A stretch of 64,000 nucleotides of DNA, from positions 62,001 to 126,000 of the forward strand of contig JAUKNK010000152.1 in NCBI GenBank assembly GCA_030765055.1, read 5' to 3'. Source of the DNA: Mantis religiosa. Its lineage: Eukaryota; Arthropoda; Insecta; Mantodea; Mantidae. Below are positions 53,401 to 64,000 of the stretch, one piece after another (the first letter of the stretch is position 1; the number at the start of each line of letters is the position of its first letter). A model generated the notes under the pieces. That model did no database searches. It was given only the letters and a program-made list of their open reading frames with translations, and was not told the DNA's origin. The translations under genes were made by a program, and so were the position numbers.

Positions 53401-53719
53401 TGTTGGAAGGGAACAGGTGTGGATTTAGTTTCAAGGAATATCTTATAAGTTTTCTGGGTGAATGACCAACCTTTTTCAGTTTAATGACCAACCCTTCTTA
53501 CCTGCCTTTGTCCGGTCCAGTTCTAACATGAATAACCCTTACGGTACTTAGGGTATTTCTCCCTATCATCACTGCCAAACTAAGATTGTACTGCTTCAAG
53601 TAGTGCATGTTTCACAGTGTAAACAGCTTTACATTTTCGCAACATAATTCGTGTGTTTCGGTGATCAACTTTAGTGTTTCAGTGCAACTTTAATATTTAG
53701 CTAATTATCGTTACTAATG

Positions 53720-54287
53720 GCTGTCACAAACACTTGTGCTACAGAAACAGACAGAAAGAAATTATCTGTGAAGATCACAAAAATGTTTTTGGGTACGGAA
53801 TCCCAATTAAAGGACAAGTAAGGGAAATGATATGTGCGTGTTCAAGACCAAAGTACGAATTGCTTGAACTGGTAAGAGCAAACTGCAATTCCAAAAATAT
53901 ATAATTAATGAAATTGCTGCAGAAAAAGGCCACAAAATTATTAGACTTCCTCCCTACCATTGCCATTTTAATGCAATAGAGTTGATTTGGGCCCAAATAA
54001 AGGGATATGTAGCGCACAACAATACAGATTTCACTATAACATCTGTTATAAAACTAACAGAAGCAATAGCTAGTGCTAAAAATTGGGAAGATGCTGTTTG
54101 TCACACAAAAAAGTTATAGTATCAGCATGGGAAAATGACGGCGTTTTGGAAGAAAGTGGAAGAACTCATGATTTCCGTGGGAGATTGCAGCAGCTCTGAC
54201 GGCAACGACGACGGCGACAACGATCAGAAAAGCAGTACCAGTGACAGCAGCGACTCTGAGATAAACAGCATATTCCCGTTGGAATAG
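53720..54287 (+). pseudogene. Tc1/IS630-like DDE transposase relic, C-terminal half
   Basis: The frames read RPKYELLELVRANCNSK, then IINEIAAEKGHKIIRLPPYH then CHFNAIELIWAQIKGYVAHN, the last DDE block (LPPYHxxxNPIELIWAxxK). The end is TEAIASAKNWEDAVCHTKKL and an acidic tail SSSDGNDDGDNDQKSSTSDS. A one-base loss lies near 53900. The N-terminal half, with the first two catalytic D, is missing. Confidence 0.72.
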
Positions 54288-54560
54288 AATGCATAATTCT
54301 GTGCAGGTATGGCACTTTTGTTTCTCTAAATCTTAACTGTATCTAACCATTTATTTTTTGTTCATTTCGAAGATTTCGTATGCTGTAATTAGGTAACTGC
54401 TCACTTAAACATGTAGACAGTCTTACGGCAGTCTTATGATTAATACTGCAATACGCAAATTTCTAGGAATATGTGCGTGTACATTACCACAGTCGAACTT
54501 CCTCCTCCCCTCTACCTGCCATCTTCGTTGTCTGGCACGTGGCGAGGAACGGTACAGTGG

Positions 54561-54634
54561 CAACGGCGCTATCCCCTCTCCTTCCCCACTCCTTCAACAA
54601 CGGCGCTATCCCCTCTCCTTCCCCACTCCTTCAA
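54561..54634 (+). repeat. 37-bp tandem duplication
   Basis: Two copies of CAACGGCGCTATCCCCTCTC plus TCCTTCCCCACTCCTTCAA-like sequence start at 54561 and 54598. Confidence 0.9.
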
Positions 54635-54789
54635 CCGTCAATCACCAACTTATAATGCACCCATAATAGCATACAGAATGATCACACAGCTGCCTCTATT
54701 ATTTTCTCCATGCTCAATGCAGTAAGTTTTGTACATATATCCATCTCTATTCAATGTCTTGGGTTACCAAGTGTGATATGCAGTGGTGG

Positions 54790-55215
54790 CATGATATTGT
54801 TTGGTCATTCGTTGATCTTTAGCTCTGGAGTCCCATTGGCATATAAAGCATGCGTATTTAGTGTACCCACCTTGTCCCTCTCATGCATAGGAACTGAGTG
54901 ACCAATTTGCATTGACTTGTATTTGTTTCCATTATGAAAAAGAACACATTTGGAACTAGCAATGAATAACTGCCAATCCATTGGTATGTATTTTCTTGTA
55001 TCTAGTTTCATTAACAGTCCTACGTTGATGCAAAAAACAAATTGGTTTGTTTATTGTGAAGAAGAGTAGGAAATCTTGCTCTGTTTTGTGATACAGCATC
55101 ACTTTTGTTCTCGGTATCAGACCATTGTTTTTCTGCCGGCCTTGGAAGCTAAAAATTCTGATGACTTCTTTGCACAAGATGTGAGATGTCCAAGTCTTAT
55201 CATGGTGTCTCAAAG
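54790..55215 (-). pseudogene. Unnamed arthropod repeat protein, middle relic
   Basis: The minus frames read LIPRTKVMLYHKTEQDFLLF (for TKVxxxRxREQDFLxFF), then DWQLFIASSKCVLFHNGNKY and KSMQIGHSVPMHERDKV. The pattern EWRLFIDSSK...VLLHNGNxxPSIPIGHSV is one I recall from uncharacterised proteins scattered in arthropod genomes. I do not know its function; a transposon origin seems likely. Confidence 0.6.
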
Positions 55216-56880
55216 CTCTTTTTACAAAGTCGATTATGGGTTTTCTTTATTGGATGAATGTGTATTCCCACAAATTAAACACATTTTCTTCGTAATGAAG
55301 CCATATCTGTGCCTATTAAGTCATGTCACCATCTATAAAAAGGAGAAATCAATGTTGGAATAGTTAAAGTACATCTGCAAACAAGAATAGAACTTGGGTA
55401 AAATAAATTAGTATAATGCAAATAATATAATCAATTTCCAAATGGTGTTGTAAAAAAAAGTTGTAAGAGCAATTTTTAATTATATCATGAATATCTCATA
55501 TACTGGAACGCTAGAATGAAATGGAAGGCATTTCGGAATCTGCAGAACCAAAATAATCAGAATCAGTTGGAAAATTTCAGGCACCATTAAAAAAAAAGTT
55601 TTTTGTTCCCCAGTGTTATTTATCAAATTTGTCCTATGCCTTAATAGTTGTATTTGAAATAAAAGCTGCAATAGAAGTTAAACGGAAAGCTTTGAAGAAA
55701 AGTAATGTGTGTTACTAGTAATATGAATGACTGTATCTTCTTTAAACTTTACATAAAATTTACACAATTTATTACTCCCTCTTGGAGTTGCTTATTGCTG
55801 TTTCTTTTCCTTATATTTAATTTTCTGTTGTATATGTATTGTCTCCATATTGCATTCTGGAATATAGTATTAATTATAACACAATCTACTACATATAGTG
55901 CATCTCTCACCTTTTCCTCCTTCTTAGACCACTTAAATTCACCCCATTTTTAAATATCTATAGTCTAACAATCTTTTTTCATTAAAACTGCCTACAATTT
56001 CTTGCTTTTAAGTGTCGTCCAGCGTTCTAATTTCTTTACTTTTATTGATTCTTTCTGTGTCCTATTCTAATATTACCTGTATCCTGTGTATCATGTTCTC
56101 TTGCACAACCATGCATTGTGTTTATATATAGATTTATTCTGAACTGTTATTTGCTTTTTCCCCTCCCTTCCGATTTTACTTTATGCATCACATGTGGAAA
56201 GTCAAGGCTGGACTGCTATATCCTGCAGCTCTGGATAGTTGTGCTCCTGTAGTGGGAGAAGCTTTGTGCCTCTTAAAGTTAAACTTCACAGGTGAAAATA
56301 ACAGGGTTAGGCATCAAAATTGGGCTTACTTGAGTGATTATGAATGAGAAGACATGATCATATATTACTGAAATATGCTTAGGTTCTGTATATGAAGAAG
56401 ATTCGAATAAGTTGTCGCAAGATTATAGCTGGACCCACCATTCTTGACTGCAAGTCCTGCTCATATAATTCTGCTGAATGAAATCATGCATAGCTGGTGG
56501 GGAGGTCTGTATCTGAGGCATAGTTCATACTGTTGAAGACCTAATTAGAACTCTGAGACACTGAGTATAGTGAATTTGTCAGGCATTGATCATTGCATAA
56601 ATTAATAAATTAGTTGTGCCACCAGTACTTTCTAAATTGGAATCGGCAAATTACATTATAAGAGTTCACACGCATATATGAGATGCCACAGGAGTGTCAG
56701 AAAGGAGTAACACATTGAGGTGACTGACAGATGTTAGAAGAATGATCCATAATGTTTATGTTAAATAACAGTATTGAAATTACTTATTAAGTCAAAGCAT
56801 CCACTTTCAGGGCAGCAAGTCATCCTTAAGCAGAATAGTGAGAGAACTTGATTTTAAATGGAAAAGAACAAAATAAACGG
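55216..56880. other. Intron sequence, no features
   Basis: The first ~150 bases may continue the unnamed relic (LICGNTHSSNKENP on minus). The rest is AT-rich with no recognised family. Confidence 0.4.
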
Positions 56881-56884
56881 AAGC

Positions 56885-56960
56885 TCCTGAAAACAAGAAA
56901 TTATTGTTCTTCCTCACTAGCCATGTGTAGGCTAAGGTTTGGAAAGGTAGAGTCAAGACT
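56885..56960 (-). mobile_element. SINE A tail fragment
   Basis: TTCTTCCTCACTAGCCATGT followed by GTAGGCTAAGGTTTGG matches the tail of the full copy at 57088-57130. Confidence 0.55.
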
Positions 56961-57059
56961 ATTTTTCCTGGTAAATCACTAGGGGTTCTCATATGCAATG
57001 AGATACGCACTGTTAGTGGCGACTTACTATGCTGTAAGTACTTAATAAGTTAAATCACT

Positions 57060-57240
57060 ATCCGGGTTAATTCATGGAAATTGATTGTTCTTCCACACTA
57101 GCTCTGTGTAGGTTAAGATTTGGATAGGTAGAGTGAAACTGAAAAATTCAATGGCGTGGCCGGGATTTGATCCAGGGATCCTCCAGTCTCTGTCCTGTCA
57201 ATCTTAACCATTGTGGTACCTTGGCCAACATGACATTAGC
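57060..57240 (-). mobile_element. SINE A copy
   Basis: On the minus strand the head GGCCAAGGTACCACAATGGT and B-box TGGATCAAATCCCGGCC are followed by GCCATTGAATTTTTCAG. The tail is TTAACCTACACAGAGCTAGT then CAATTTCCATGAATTAA. Confidence 0.75.
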
Positions 57241-57269
57241 AAGAAATTCACTGCAAACCAGAAGGCGAA

Positions 57270-57890
57270 AGTATAAGTGAGAAGAAAGTATGAAGTATAT
57301 AGGCACAGTAGCCACACAAACCCTAAGAGATGGTCTAATAACAGTACTACAGATTTCCCTCCAGTTTCCAAAGGCGAGAGGCTAATTATGTTTCATGCTG
57401 GGTTTGTTTTGTTCCCAGTGGTTTGCGCATATATAAATCAAATCAGAAATCAGGAGGTTATCGTAACAAAATGTACACTAACAACTGCATTAAATGGTTA
57501 GAAACCAAACTCATTGCAAATCTGCCCCCAAACTCCGTAGCTGAGTTTGATAATGTACCATTTCATAACACTCGAGGGTTGAAGCCTCCACTGAAGAGTT
57601 GAAGGAATCAATGAAAACATGGCTCTCAGATAAAAGCTTAGCATACAGTGAAAACATGATTAAATCCTAGCTCTGTGACTTAATATAGGTGCTCAAACAC
57701 TAAATACACAAGGAATTATTTAGTGGACAAAATGGCCATGCTGCATTAACACTGCCACAATATCCCCAGACCTAAACCCTATTGAATTAATCTGGATAGA
57801 TGTTAAACAGTGGGTTGGTAGCTATAAGACCACATATTGAGCGTTTGTGCTACACACAGTTCAAAGAAATGGGTGTAGAAAAATAGCAAA
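57270..57890 (+). pseudogene. Tc1/IS630-like DDE transposase relic, middle to end
   Basis: The frames give SSHTNPKRWSNNSTTDFPPV and SKGERLIMFHAG (first block), IYKSNQKSGGYRNKMYTNNC, then KLIANLPPNSVAEFDNVPFH (second block, VxDNAPYH with the D kept). After a gap, SPDLNPIELIWIDVKQWVGS (third block) follows. It belongs to the same broad family as the 53.7 kb relic. Confidence 0.72.
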
Positions 57891-58466
57891 ATGTTTGCTG
57901 ATATGTAAAATTACAGTTAAGATATTGTATAGAGAATACAATTGAACACTTTCAATCCAGGGTTCTGCAGAGAACAGTGACAGTGCTTGTTTGGCTGAGA
58001 CATGTGGTATTGATCAACTAATATCTGTTGTAGTTCTTGTATTTGAACAGCTTAAGCCAGGTAAATTGTGTGGACATTTTTTGTACCACTTCTATTATCT
58101 GTTATGCCTCTAGTATGCCAACACATCATCTGCATGTGCGCACACAAATGCTATCCTTGTTGATACATCTACTACGTAGTACATTATTGAATATCTTCAA
58201 GCATTGTTCCTACAATAATCATGTATATCACATTGTAGGAAAACAGACTCAGTATTTCTAAAATTAAGTGAAGAAAGTTATGAAACATGAAACCCTGCAT
58301 CAGTTATGTACATAAAGACAGCACATAAAGCTACTTACAGTTAATCAGAATCCGAAAGTGGCTCAGTTCCTTCCAAATTAGAGGTCTCCTCATTCCCACA
58401 TTGATAATTAAGCGATCTACAGCATTGTGCTGCTCTTCATTAACCGTTTCGCCGATGGCCATTTAA

Positions 58467-59765
58467 ACCCTTCATGGGCCGGAAACGGATACCCAATAAA
58501 CAGATCAAGACATTTAAATTGTTAAATGCTGTAAAAATGCATCATAAATACAATTCCGTATCTTCCATATTTATTAAGTTATTTAAATGAAACAAAAACT
58601 GGTTTAAAACTCATTAAAGACAGTGTAAATCTACAGTAACAATAAAGTAGACTACATTAATAAATCGTTGAAATTTCACTACTTTGTTTCACTGTAGCAA
58701 AAGCTATTCTTTGCGCCGAACGCGCCTAATATTTGAATAATGTTTTGTGTGTATATGAGCCAATGTATGTATGTATAGCTACGCAAGCGACTTCTCCGGT
58801 TCAAGTTTACTCTATTTATGCTATACCAAGTGATAATCATACGATTATATGTTGCATTACACTGGAAAGAAAGCTCTCTGTCAGCATCTGTTATTAGTGT
58901 TTCTCATCCAAGGTTTCTGGTAGCCTTATGCAGCTGTTTTCGCTCAGTATTTTAGTTTTTTATAATCTCTCTGTATTCAGAGTTATTTCTTATAGCTATC
59001 ATGAGCTAAATGAATGGCACATTTGAAATTGTTAAATTTCAATGTTAACCATGGCTTATCCCCGTAATGTGGCAAATAAATTAGCTTGGGTATGATGTTT
59101 ACAGGCTGTGTGTGTAGTATGATGTGTACTGTAGAAAATCTGGAAGATTTGTTGTGCGATTATGAAGGAGATGTTTAGAATATAGGTAGCAGTGATGTGT
59201 ACTGGTCTACAGATGGCATGTTAGCTACTCCATTGTTTGGGGAAAATGGCGGGTCAAATGAGGATGATGCAGATCAGCTATTACTAGCTATCACTCTTTA
59301 CGGAAAAGTCAAATGGTAAAGTATTTTTATACCACTGGATGTAACCATGCACAATTGTTTAGTAATTTTAAGAGCTGTAAATTCATGTAAGACATTCATC
59401 TACCTGTACTTGCGCTTATAAGGAGCTCGTAACCTAATCGAATACTATAATACTCAGAGGCCTCATTATACTGGAGGGGTAAGAATCAGCCCTCATAGTT
59501 GAGAGAAAACTTTCCTAAAAGGATACCACCCACAACCAAAAAAGTTGTAACCATTTCGAAAATGTGTAGTGTGTTGCGAAAAAGAAGTTCGCAAGGAAAC
59601 CAATATTATTTGGTGTGAATCTGCAGATGTGCCCTTGAGTGTTTATCCAGGTTTGGAGGTGTACAAGAGGTGTACAATTCAAAAAGAAACCTTTAAGGGT
59701 ATGTTTACATCCCTTATAGAACTAATTTAAATTTATTGTATATGACGTCCATATCGGTGAAAGGG
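58467..59765 (+). mobile_element. piggyBac-3, internally deleted
   Basis: TTAA at 58463-58466 and 59766-59769 flanks imperfect inverted ends (ACCCTTCATGGGCCGG and CGGTGAAAGGG). At 1.3 kb it keeps only the two ends of a transposase, so it is non-autonomous or collapsed. The left TIR has one extra A. Confidence 0.72.
59100..59730 (+). pseudogene. piggyBac-3 transposase ends (acidic N-term and Cys-rich C-term)
   Basis: An acidic N-terminal segment (NIGSSDVYWSTDGMLATPLF, ENGGSNEDDADQLLL) near 59190-59300 is followed within ~200 bases by the cysteine-rich tail KCVVCCEKEVRKETNIIWCE and PLSVYPGLEVYKR (59560-59680). The whole catalytic core is missing. Confidence 0.68.
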
Positions 59766-59929
59766 TTAATAACTTCTTTTCTAATTGTCACACTCCAGTT
59801 AGCTTGCACATTGTATTGTTCTGTGCTACATAACCTTTAACCTGACTCCAAATTGGATTAATGTGTTCCACTCTTACTGATTGATAATGGGCATTATACA
59901 TTATTATGTTGTTTGGGAAGCTCCTGAAC

Positions 59930-60300
59930 AATCCCCAGTCATTTCTTCATGATAATGACCTGTCTTCTTAGATTCAAACACAAGTTCACCATTGACAACA
60001 GTCACTCAGATTTTTTAATCCCGCACTCAAAATGCACGAAAATGCACTTCTCTTGTTTTTAATTGTACTGTCATTCCATACCTTAGAGGGCACGGGACCC
60101 TCATTCCTCCCTTCTGTATTGTCTTAAGTCCTGCAAATACTGCCTATGCCATATCCTCCCTATCAACTATATTCCTTAAGAAGAGAGTACAAAATGGCCC
60201 TTTTAACATATCACATTGTCCTATAGTTACTGTCCCTGCTTTATGTGCGCTATAAACTCCAGTAAACTTTGAGGTTAGCTTTAGCCACGGTACACATTCA
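59930..60300 (-). pseudogene. Unidentified long relic frame
   Basis: One minus frame runs for over 100 codons with only a few stops. It reads TVTIGQCDMLKGPFCTLFLR, NIVDREDMA (stop), AVFAGLKTIQKGGMRVPCPL and LKTREVHFRAF. After more stops it reads VNGELVFESKKTGHYHEEMT, which resembles the DDE family of the 57.3 kb relic. I do not recognise the first part. Confidence 0.35.
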
Positions 60301-63300
60301 GTACAATAACTTTCTCACTGCTCCTTAACAAAACCGCTTGCCTCCATGTTCCACACTAAAATGGCGCTGTGAGATAAATTACGAAGCTCAATTTTCTGAA
60401 ATTTATTGCAGTACATTATACTCTATGTTAATTCAATTCTATTATACTATATTATAACAATTCAAATGATTATTGAAAGCAGGTAAACTAAGAAGCTTAA
60501 TAAACTTAGGGACTATATTGTGGAAGAATACAGGAGTATTAAAACCCAACAGCCACGTGCTTTTTTGACATTTACTTTATTCTGTCAGCAAACAGATAGT
60601 AGAATGTTATTGAGCATTTACTAAATGCTGACATCAATTTTCTCTCCAGTCATCTGGCTCGGTAAGTAAACTTGCAGGGGCCAAGAATGGCAACTCCAGC
60701 TGTGCAATACAGATACATGACATGTCAAGGGTAAGAGAGGAAGATATAAACAAAGGTTGCATATTGTTATATACTCCTGCACAGGAGAGAAAGTCTCCGA
60801 GGCTTGAGACACAGGGGGATTGCACACCTTTCCTGGACAGGTTTATGACACCCCATGTCAGTATAGTTAAGACCATTCAAAAACATTCTGATGGCTTCTA
60901 CTTTTGTGAATGAATCTTCTCGGTTTTAGTGTACAGAGTGAATAGGGTGCATGTTTCTTTTTAACGGTTCTGCTCCTTGTGTAGCAGGCGTTCCCTGTCA
61001 CATACATTCGCTGTCCTTGTCCCACTGTGTAACACAGCACATTCCTTGCAGGGACCTTTTTTGCGTTGCTGGACTATACTTCTCAGTTGTGGTATTGCTA
61101 GAGTGCAGTCAATGGCATTGTGTGTTATCCTACTTTGTTAGAATATTTTCATCAAAATGCATAATGGATGCAAGACTTGGTGGAGATATAAATTCATTGT
61201 TGAAGACAGTTTCCTGTTGGGCTGTTAAACTGCATGCCAAAGCTAAAGAACTTATCTTAGGGAGAGAAGAATATGTCCTTTCACAATTAAGTAAGGAAAA
61301 TGACTGCAGGTGCTCTTAGGTAAGTAGAAGTTTCTATTATCTCTAAAGAGAAGCAGCTGGAGATACCTATTTCCATTCATGCATGTAAGCAGTTTTCTAA
61401 TAAAAGCATCTGTGACTATTTCACCCAAAAGAAGCATCCTACCACATGTAAGCTTGTTTCTTTTATTAAAGAAGCAAAGGTATTTGAGCCTTAGGTTTTA
61501 GAACAAAGTCTGCCATGATTTGCGGATTGAGTTGAAACAATCAATAGAAATATGAAATTTGAAAGATAAGAACTTTATTTATGGAGACAGATGATGGTTG
61601 GGTAGCGCTGTCATGAGCACATTTGATAGCTGTAAAGGTGAAACAACGCAGTGAATACAAATGACTTTTGTTGAAGTGTGATAAACTGGAATGCTTGTTT
61701 GTATATCATGTATCTTGTAATAACAAGAGCAAGTCGCTTGTTAACTTTCTGTAATGATTTGGATATAAAAGAAACTCAGGGCTGGAATTAGAGAATTGAC
61801 TAGTAGATTGTTGCAAGCTGATGTACACATGTGCGATGAACATTGAATGGGCGAAGGTTCAGTCACTGACTCATACAGATTTTGTTTGGTTACAAGTATT
61901 GGAAGCAAGGTTTTATTCAGTTTAAGAGCTTCCTTTCTCTGCAGTTCAGTATAATGTGTACATACATATGAAATGCCTATTTGTTATTCTGTACACTTCC
62001 TGCATTAGGAGTGTATCAGGCACAATGATGTGGTACAAAAGACTGTAGTCACATGGGATTGGTGAGCTCTGGGTTCAAGTTCACTGCTGTATCAGTAATT
62101 TCGCATGCTGCTTCCTACACTTCGTCCTGGAATTTGACTTAGTTTGTCAGTGGTTTCTTACACTTTGTGCTAGGACTGTGTGATTCACAATCACAAGAGA
62201 GCAGAAACATTGAGTTAATATGGCAACCTGCAAAGCAACTTTTAACAAAAATTATGTATATGTAACAAAATGAACAATGGAGAAGATTATCAAACTACCA
62301 TTACAATTGGTTTTGCTGATATACCACTTATTCCTTATCGATAATGTAATGCAGAAAGCAAGCCAACACATTTGATGTAGACATAAACATGAAAGCTGGA
62401 GCTTGGCTCATACTTCTGAGTGGTGCCACAGTGTTCATTGTAAGTTGAAATGAGCTTAACAGGGAAGCCATAAAAATTAAGTTGAAGTGTCGCGTATAAG
62501 CTAATTAAAGTTGAAATTCATCATTGTAACTTGAATACTGAATTATGGAACATGTTTCCGACACACGGTTCACAGCCATATTTTGTCTAGTGTTTTAGAT
62601 AATGTTGGAGGCATACCTAGTGAAGTGCTTTCCCAAGAAATAAATAACTGTTAAAACTTTGTTTTGCAGCACAAATTAGAATATGGCATTTTCATTTGAT
62701 TTTTAAAATTTTTTTTATGCATAGTTGAGTATTTGTAAATAGAATTGCTTGGTATGCTTACTATGCAAGACTTGGGTGTAATTAAAGTTCTTGGGACACC
62801 CTTTTCTTTGTGCATTAATTTGTTTTTGGTGTGTTTTAAAATTGGTAATTTGTATTTTGAAACAGCAATATGTAACATATCTTAAATGAATTGACTTCTA
62901 AGACAGACAAATTTAGCTTTATGCAATTCACAGCTACATTTTCAATGCCATTCTGTGTAATAGTTTAAGAATTTTTGTGTAAGATTTTGTACCTTCCAAT
63001 GCTTCTGTAATACTGTTGGGTTACTGTTCTTGTTTATTGAAGCATGAGTAGGGCATTGCTGCTGCATAAGATTGAGCATTCATTTGAATTAAGATAACTG
63101 GGACACATTCCTCTCTTAAAGGGTTCATTGAGAAGAAAGCATTGCCTCTTACACTAGGCTGAGGCAAAGACCAATTATGTGCTATATGGACTAAACTTTA
63201 CCTCCAGAAAATTTACTCCGAATAAAGGGGTCTTCAAAGACTACTTTCAGAAAATGTAAGCTGCATTGGTAAAGTAAATATCGTAAAAATGTAGCATTGT

Positions 63301-64000
63301 AATGAATGTGAGTTATTTTTAAGATAAAAAATACCAGAGAGTTGTTAACTGGAGGGTAGTTTGTGGTAGGGGTAGTATAAGCATAACATTTTATGTCTAT
63401 TTTGCCTCAAAGCATAGGTTTAATGAATTCTCTACCTACCAGGCATATGGTTGAAAATGAAAAAACAGATGTTTGTGACATGTCATGTTGTTTTGCTTGC
63501 AGTGTAGTATTGAGAGATGAATTGTTCTTTTTAGTTTGTTACTTTGAAATTTCTAAAATAAGAAATGGAACTTGTTTCCTGAGTTATTGATAATATGCAA
63601 AACAAGTCTCTCACACACAGGCACGTGCGCACCCCTTGTTACTACATTTTGATCTGCAATTTTCCAAAGATTAATTGATAAGTGTCCTTAATGTTTTTAA
63701 AGTAATCCAACATTTAATAAAGGAATAAATGCAATAAGCAAGTGTTCAAAATCTGTCAAACTAAAGACATTTCAAAATTTGAAACTTCCATGTGAAATGT
63801 AAAACCGTTCAATAACAGTCTTATGATGGTTGTGCCTTTCTCACATATGTTAACATGGCTGCATTCATAGTTAGCATCGTCTGTGAACAAGGATTGTGCG
63901 ACAGCATCAGTGCCATGTTGTATGAAGTTGTTTAACAGAATTGTAAATGCAAATTTTATGTACAGTATACTCTTGATTATTCAAAGCAATGCGTGGGGAA
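60301..64000. other. Right end of window, no recognised genes
   Basis: AT-rich sequence, presumably still Vig-like intron 1. The 122-residue plus ORF at 60951-61319 has no family features that I can see. No exon of the SERBP1/HABP4 family was found. Confidence 0.45.

Noticed and set aside
60951..61319. 122-residue plus ORF as a gene or a Vig-like exon
   Set aside because: No SERBP1/HABP4 features and no repeat-family motif; the composition looks like non-coding sequence.

Overview
The window is nuclear DNA of an animal, most likely an arthropod and perhaps a hemimetabolous insect. The evidence is AT-rich sequence, spliced genes with very long introns, and a dense load of Penelope-like elements (PLEs), CR1-like LINEs, Ty3/gypsy elements, piggyBac elements and tRNA-derived SINEs. 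There is no prokaryotic signal. The species cannot be named from the sequence alone.

Two host genes can be supported. The first is a ZNF367-type C2H2 zinc-finger gene on the minus strand, with four coding exons: 44515-44161, 18888-18768, 12456-12316 and 12075-11328. The phases join cleanly to a 454-residue product. Intron 1 is about 25 kb and intron 2 about 6.3 kb, and both are full of transposons. The second is the first coding exon of a SERBP1/HABP4/Vig-family RNA-binding protein on the plus strand (45166-45409). The rest of that gene is not seen and probably lies past the right edge. The two start codons face away from each other across 650 bp, which holds a consensus E2F site. As I recall, human ZNF367 and HABP4 are also divergent neighbours, so this may be an ancient gene pair.

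Layout. 1-1.0 kb: nothing recognised. 1.0-5.9 kb: a compound PLE with an inverted partial copy, three hammerhead-ribozyme motifs and two solo gypsy LTRs inside it. 6.25-10.55 kb: 5'-truncated gypsy-1 (minus), interrupted by the 3' end of an RNase H-bearing LINE. 11.3-44.5 kb: ZNF367. Within it lie gypsy-2 (13.8-17.1), SINEs, LINE and PLE relics, a nested block of LINE A plus piggyBac-1 plus a LINE B fragment (23.9-31.4), piggyBac-2 with SINE, PLE and gypsy-3 material inside it (32.3-36.0), a nearly open LINE B copy (36.3-38.7) and LINE C (40.7-42.3). Next to exon 1 is a decayed duplicate of that exon's end (42.7-42.95). 45.2 kb to the end: the long first intron of the Vig-like gene, with LINE, PLE, SINE and DDE-transposase relics, an unnamed arthropod repeat protein split in two, and an internally deleted piggyBac-3 (58.5-59.8). 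60.3-64.0 kb holds nothing I can recognise.

None of the transposons looks autonomous as it stands. Frameshifts, stops and truncations are recorded for each one. Where insertions are nested, the order of arrival can be read: LINE A before piggyBac-1 and the LINE B fragment; PLE-1 before the solo LTRs; piggyBac-2 before its passengers; a pogo-like element before SINE A.
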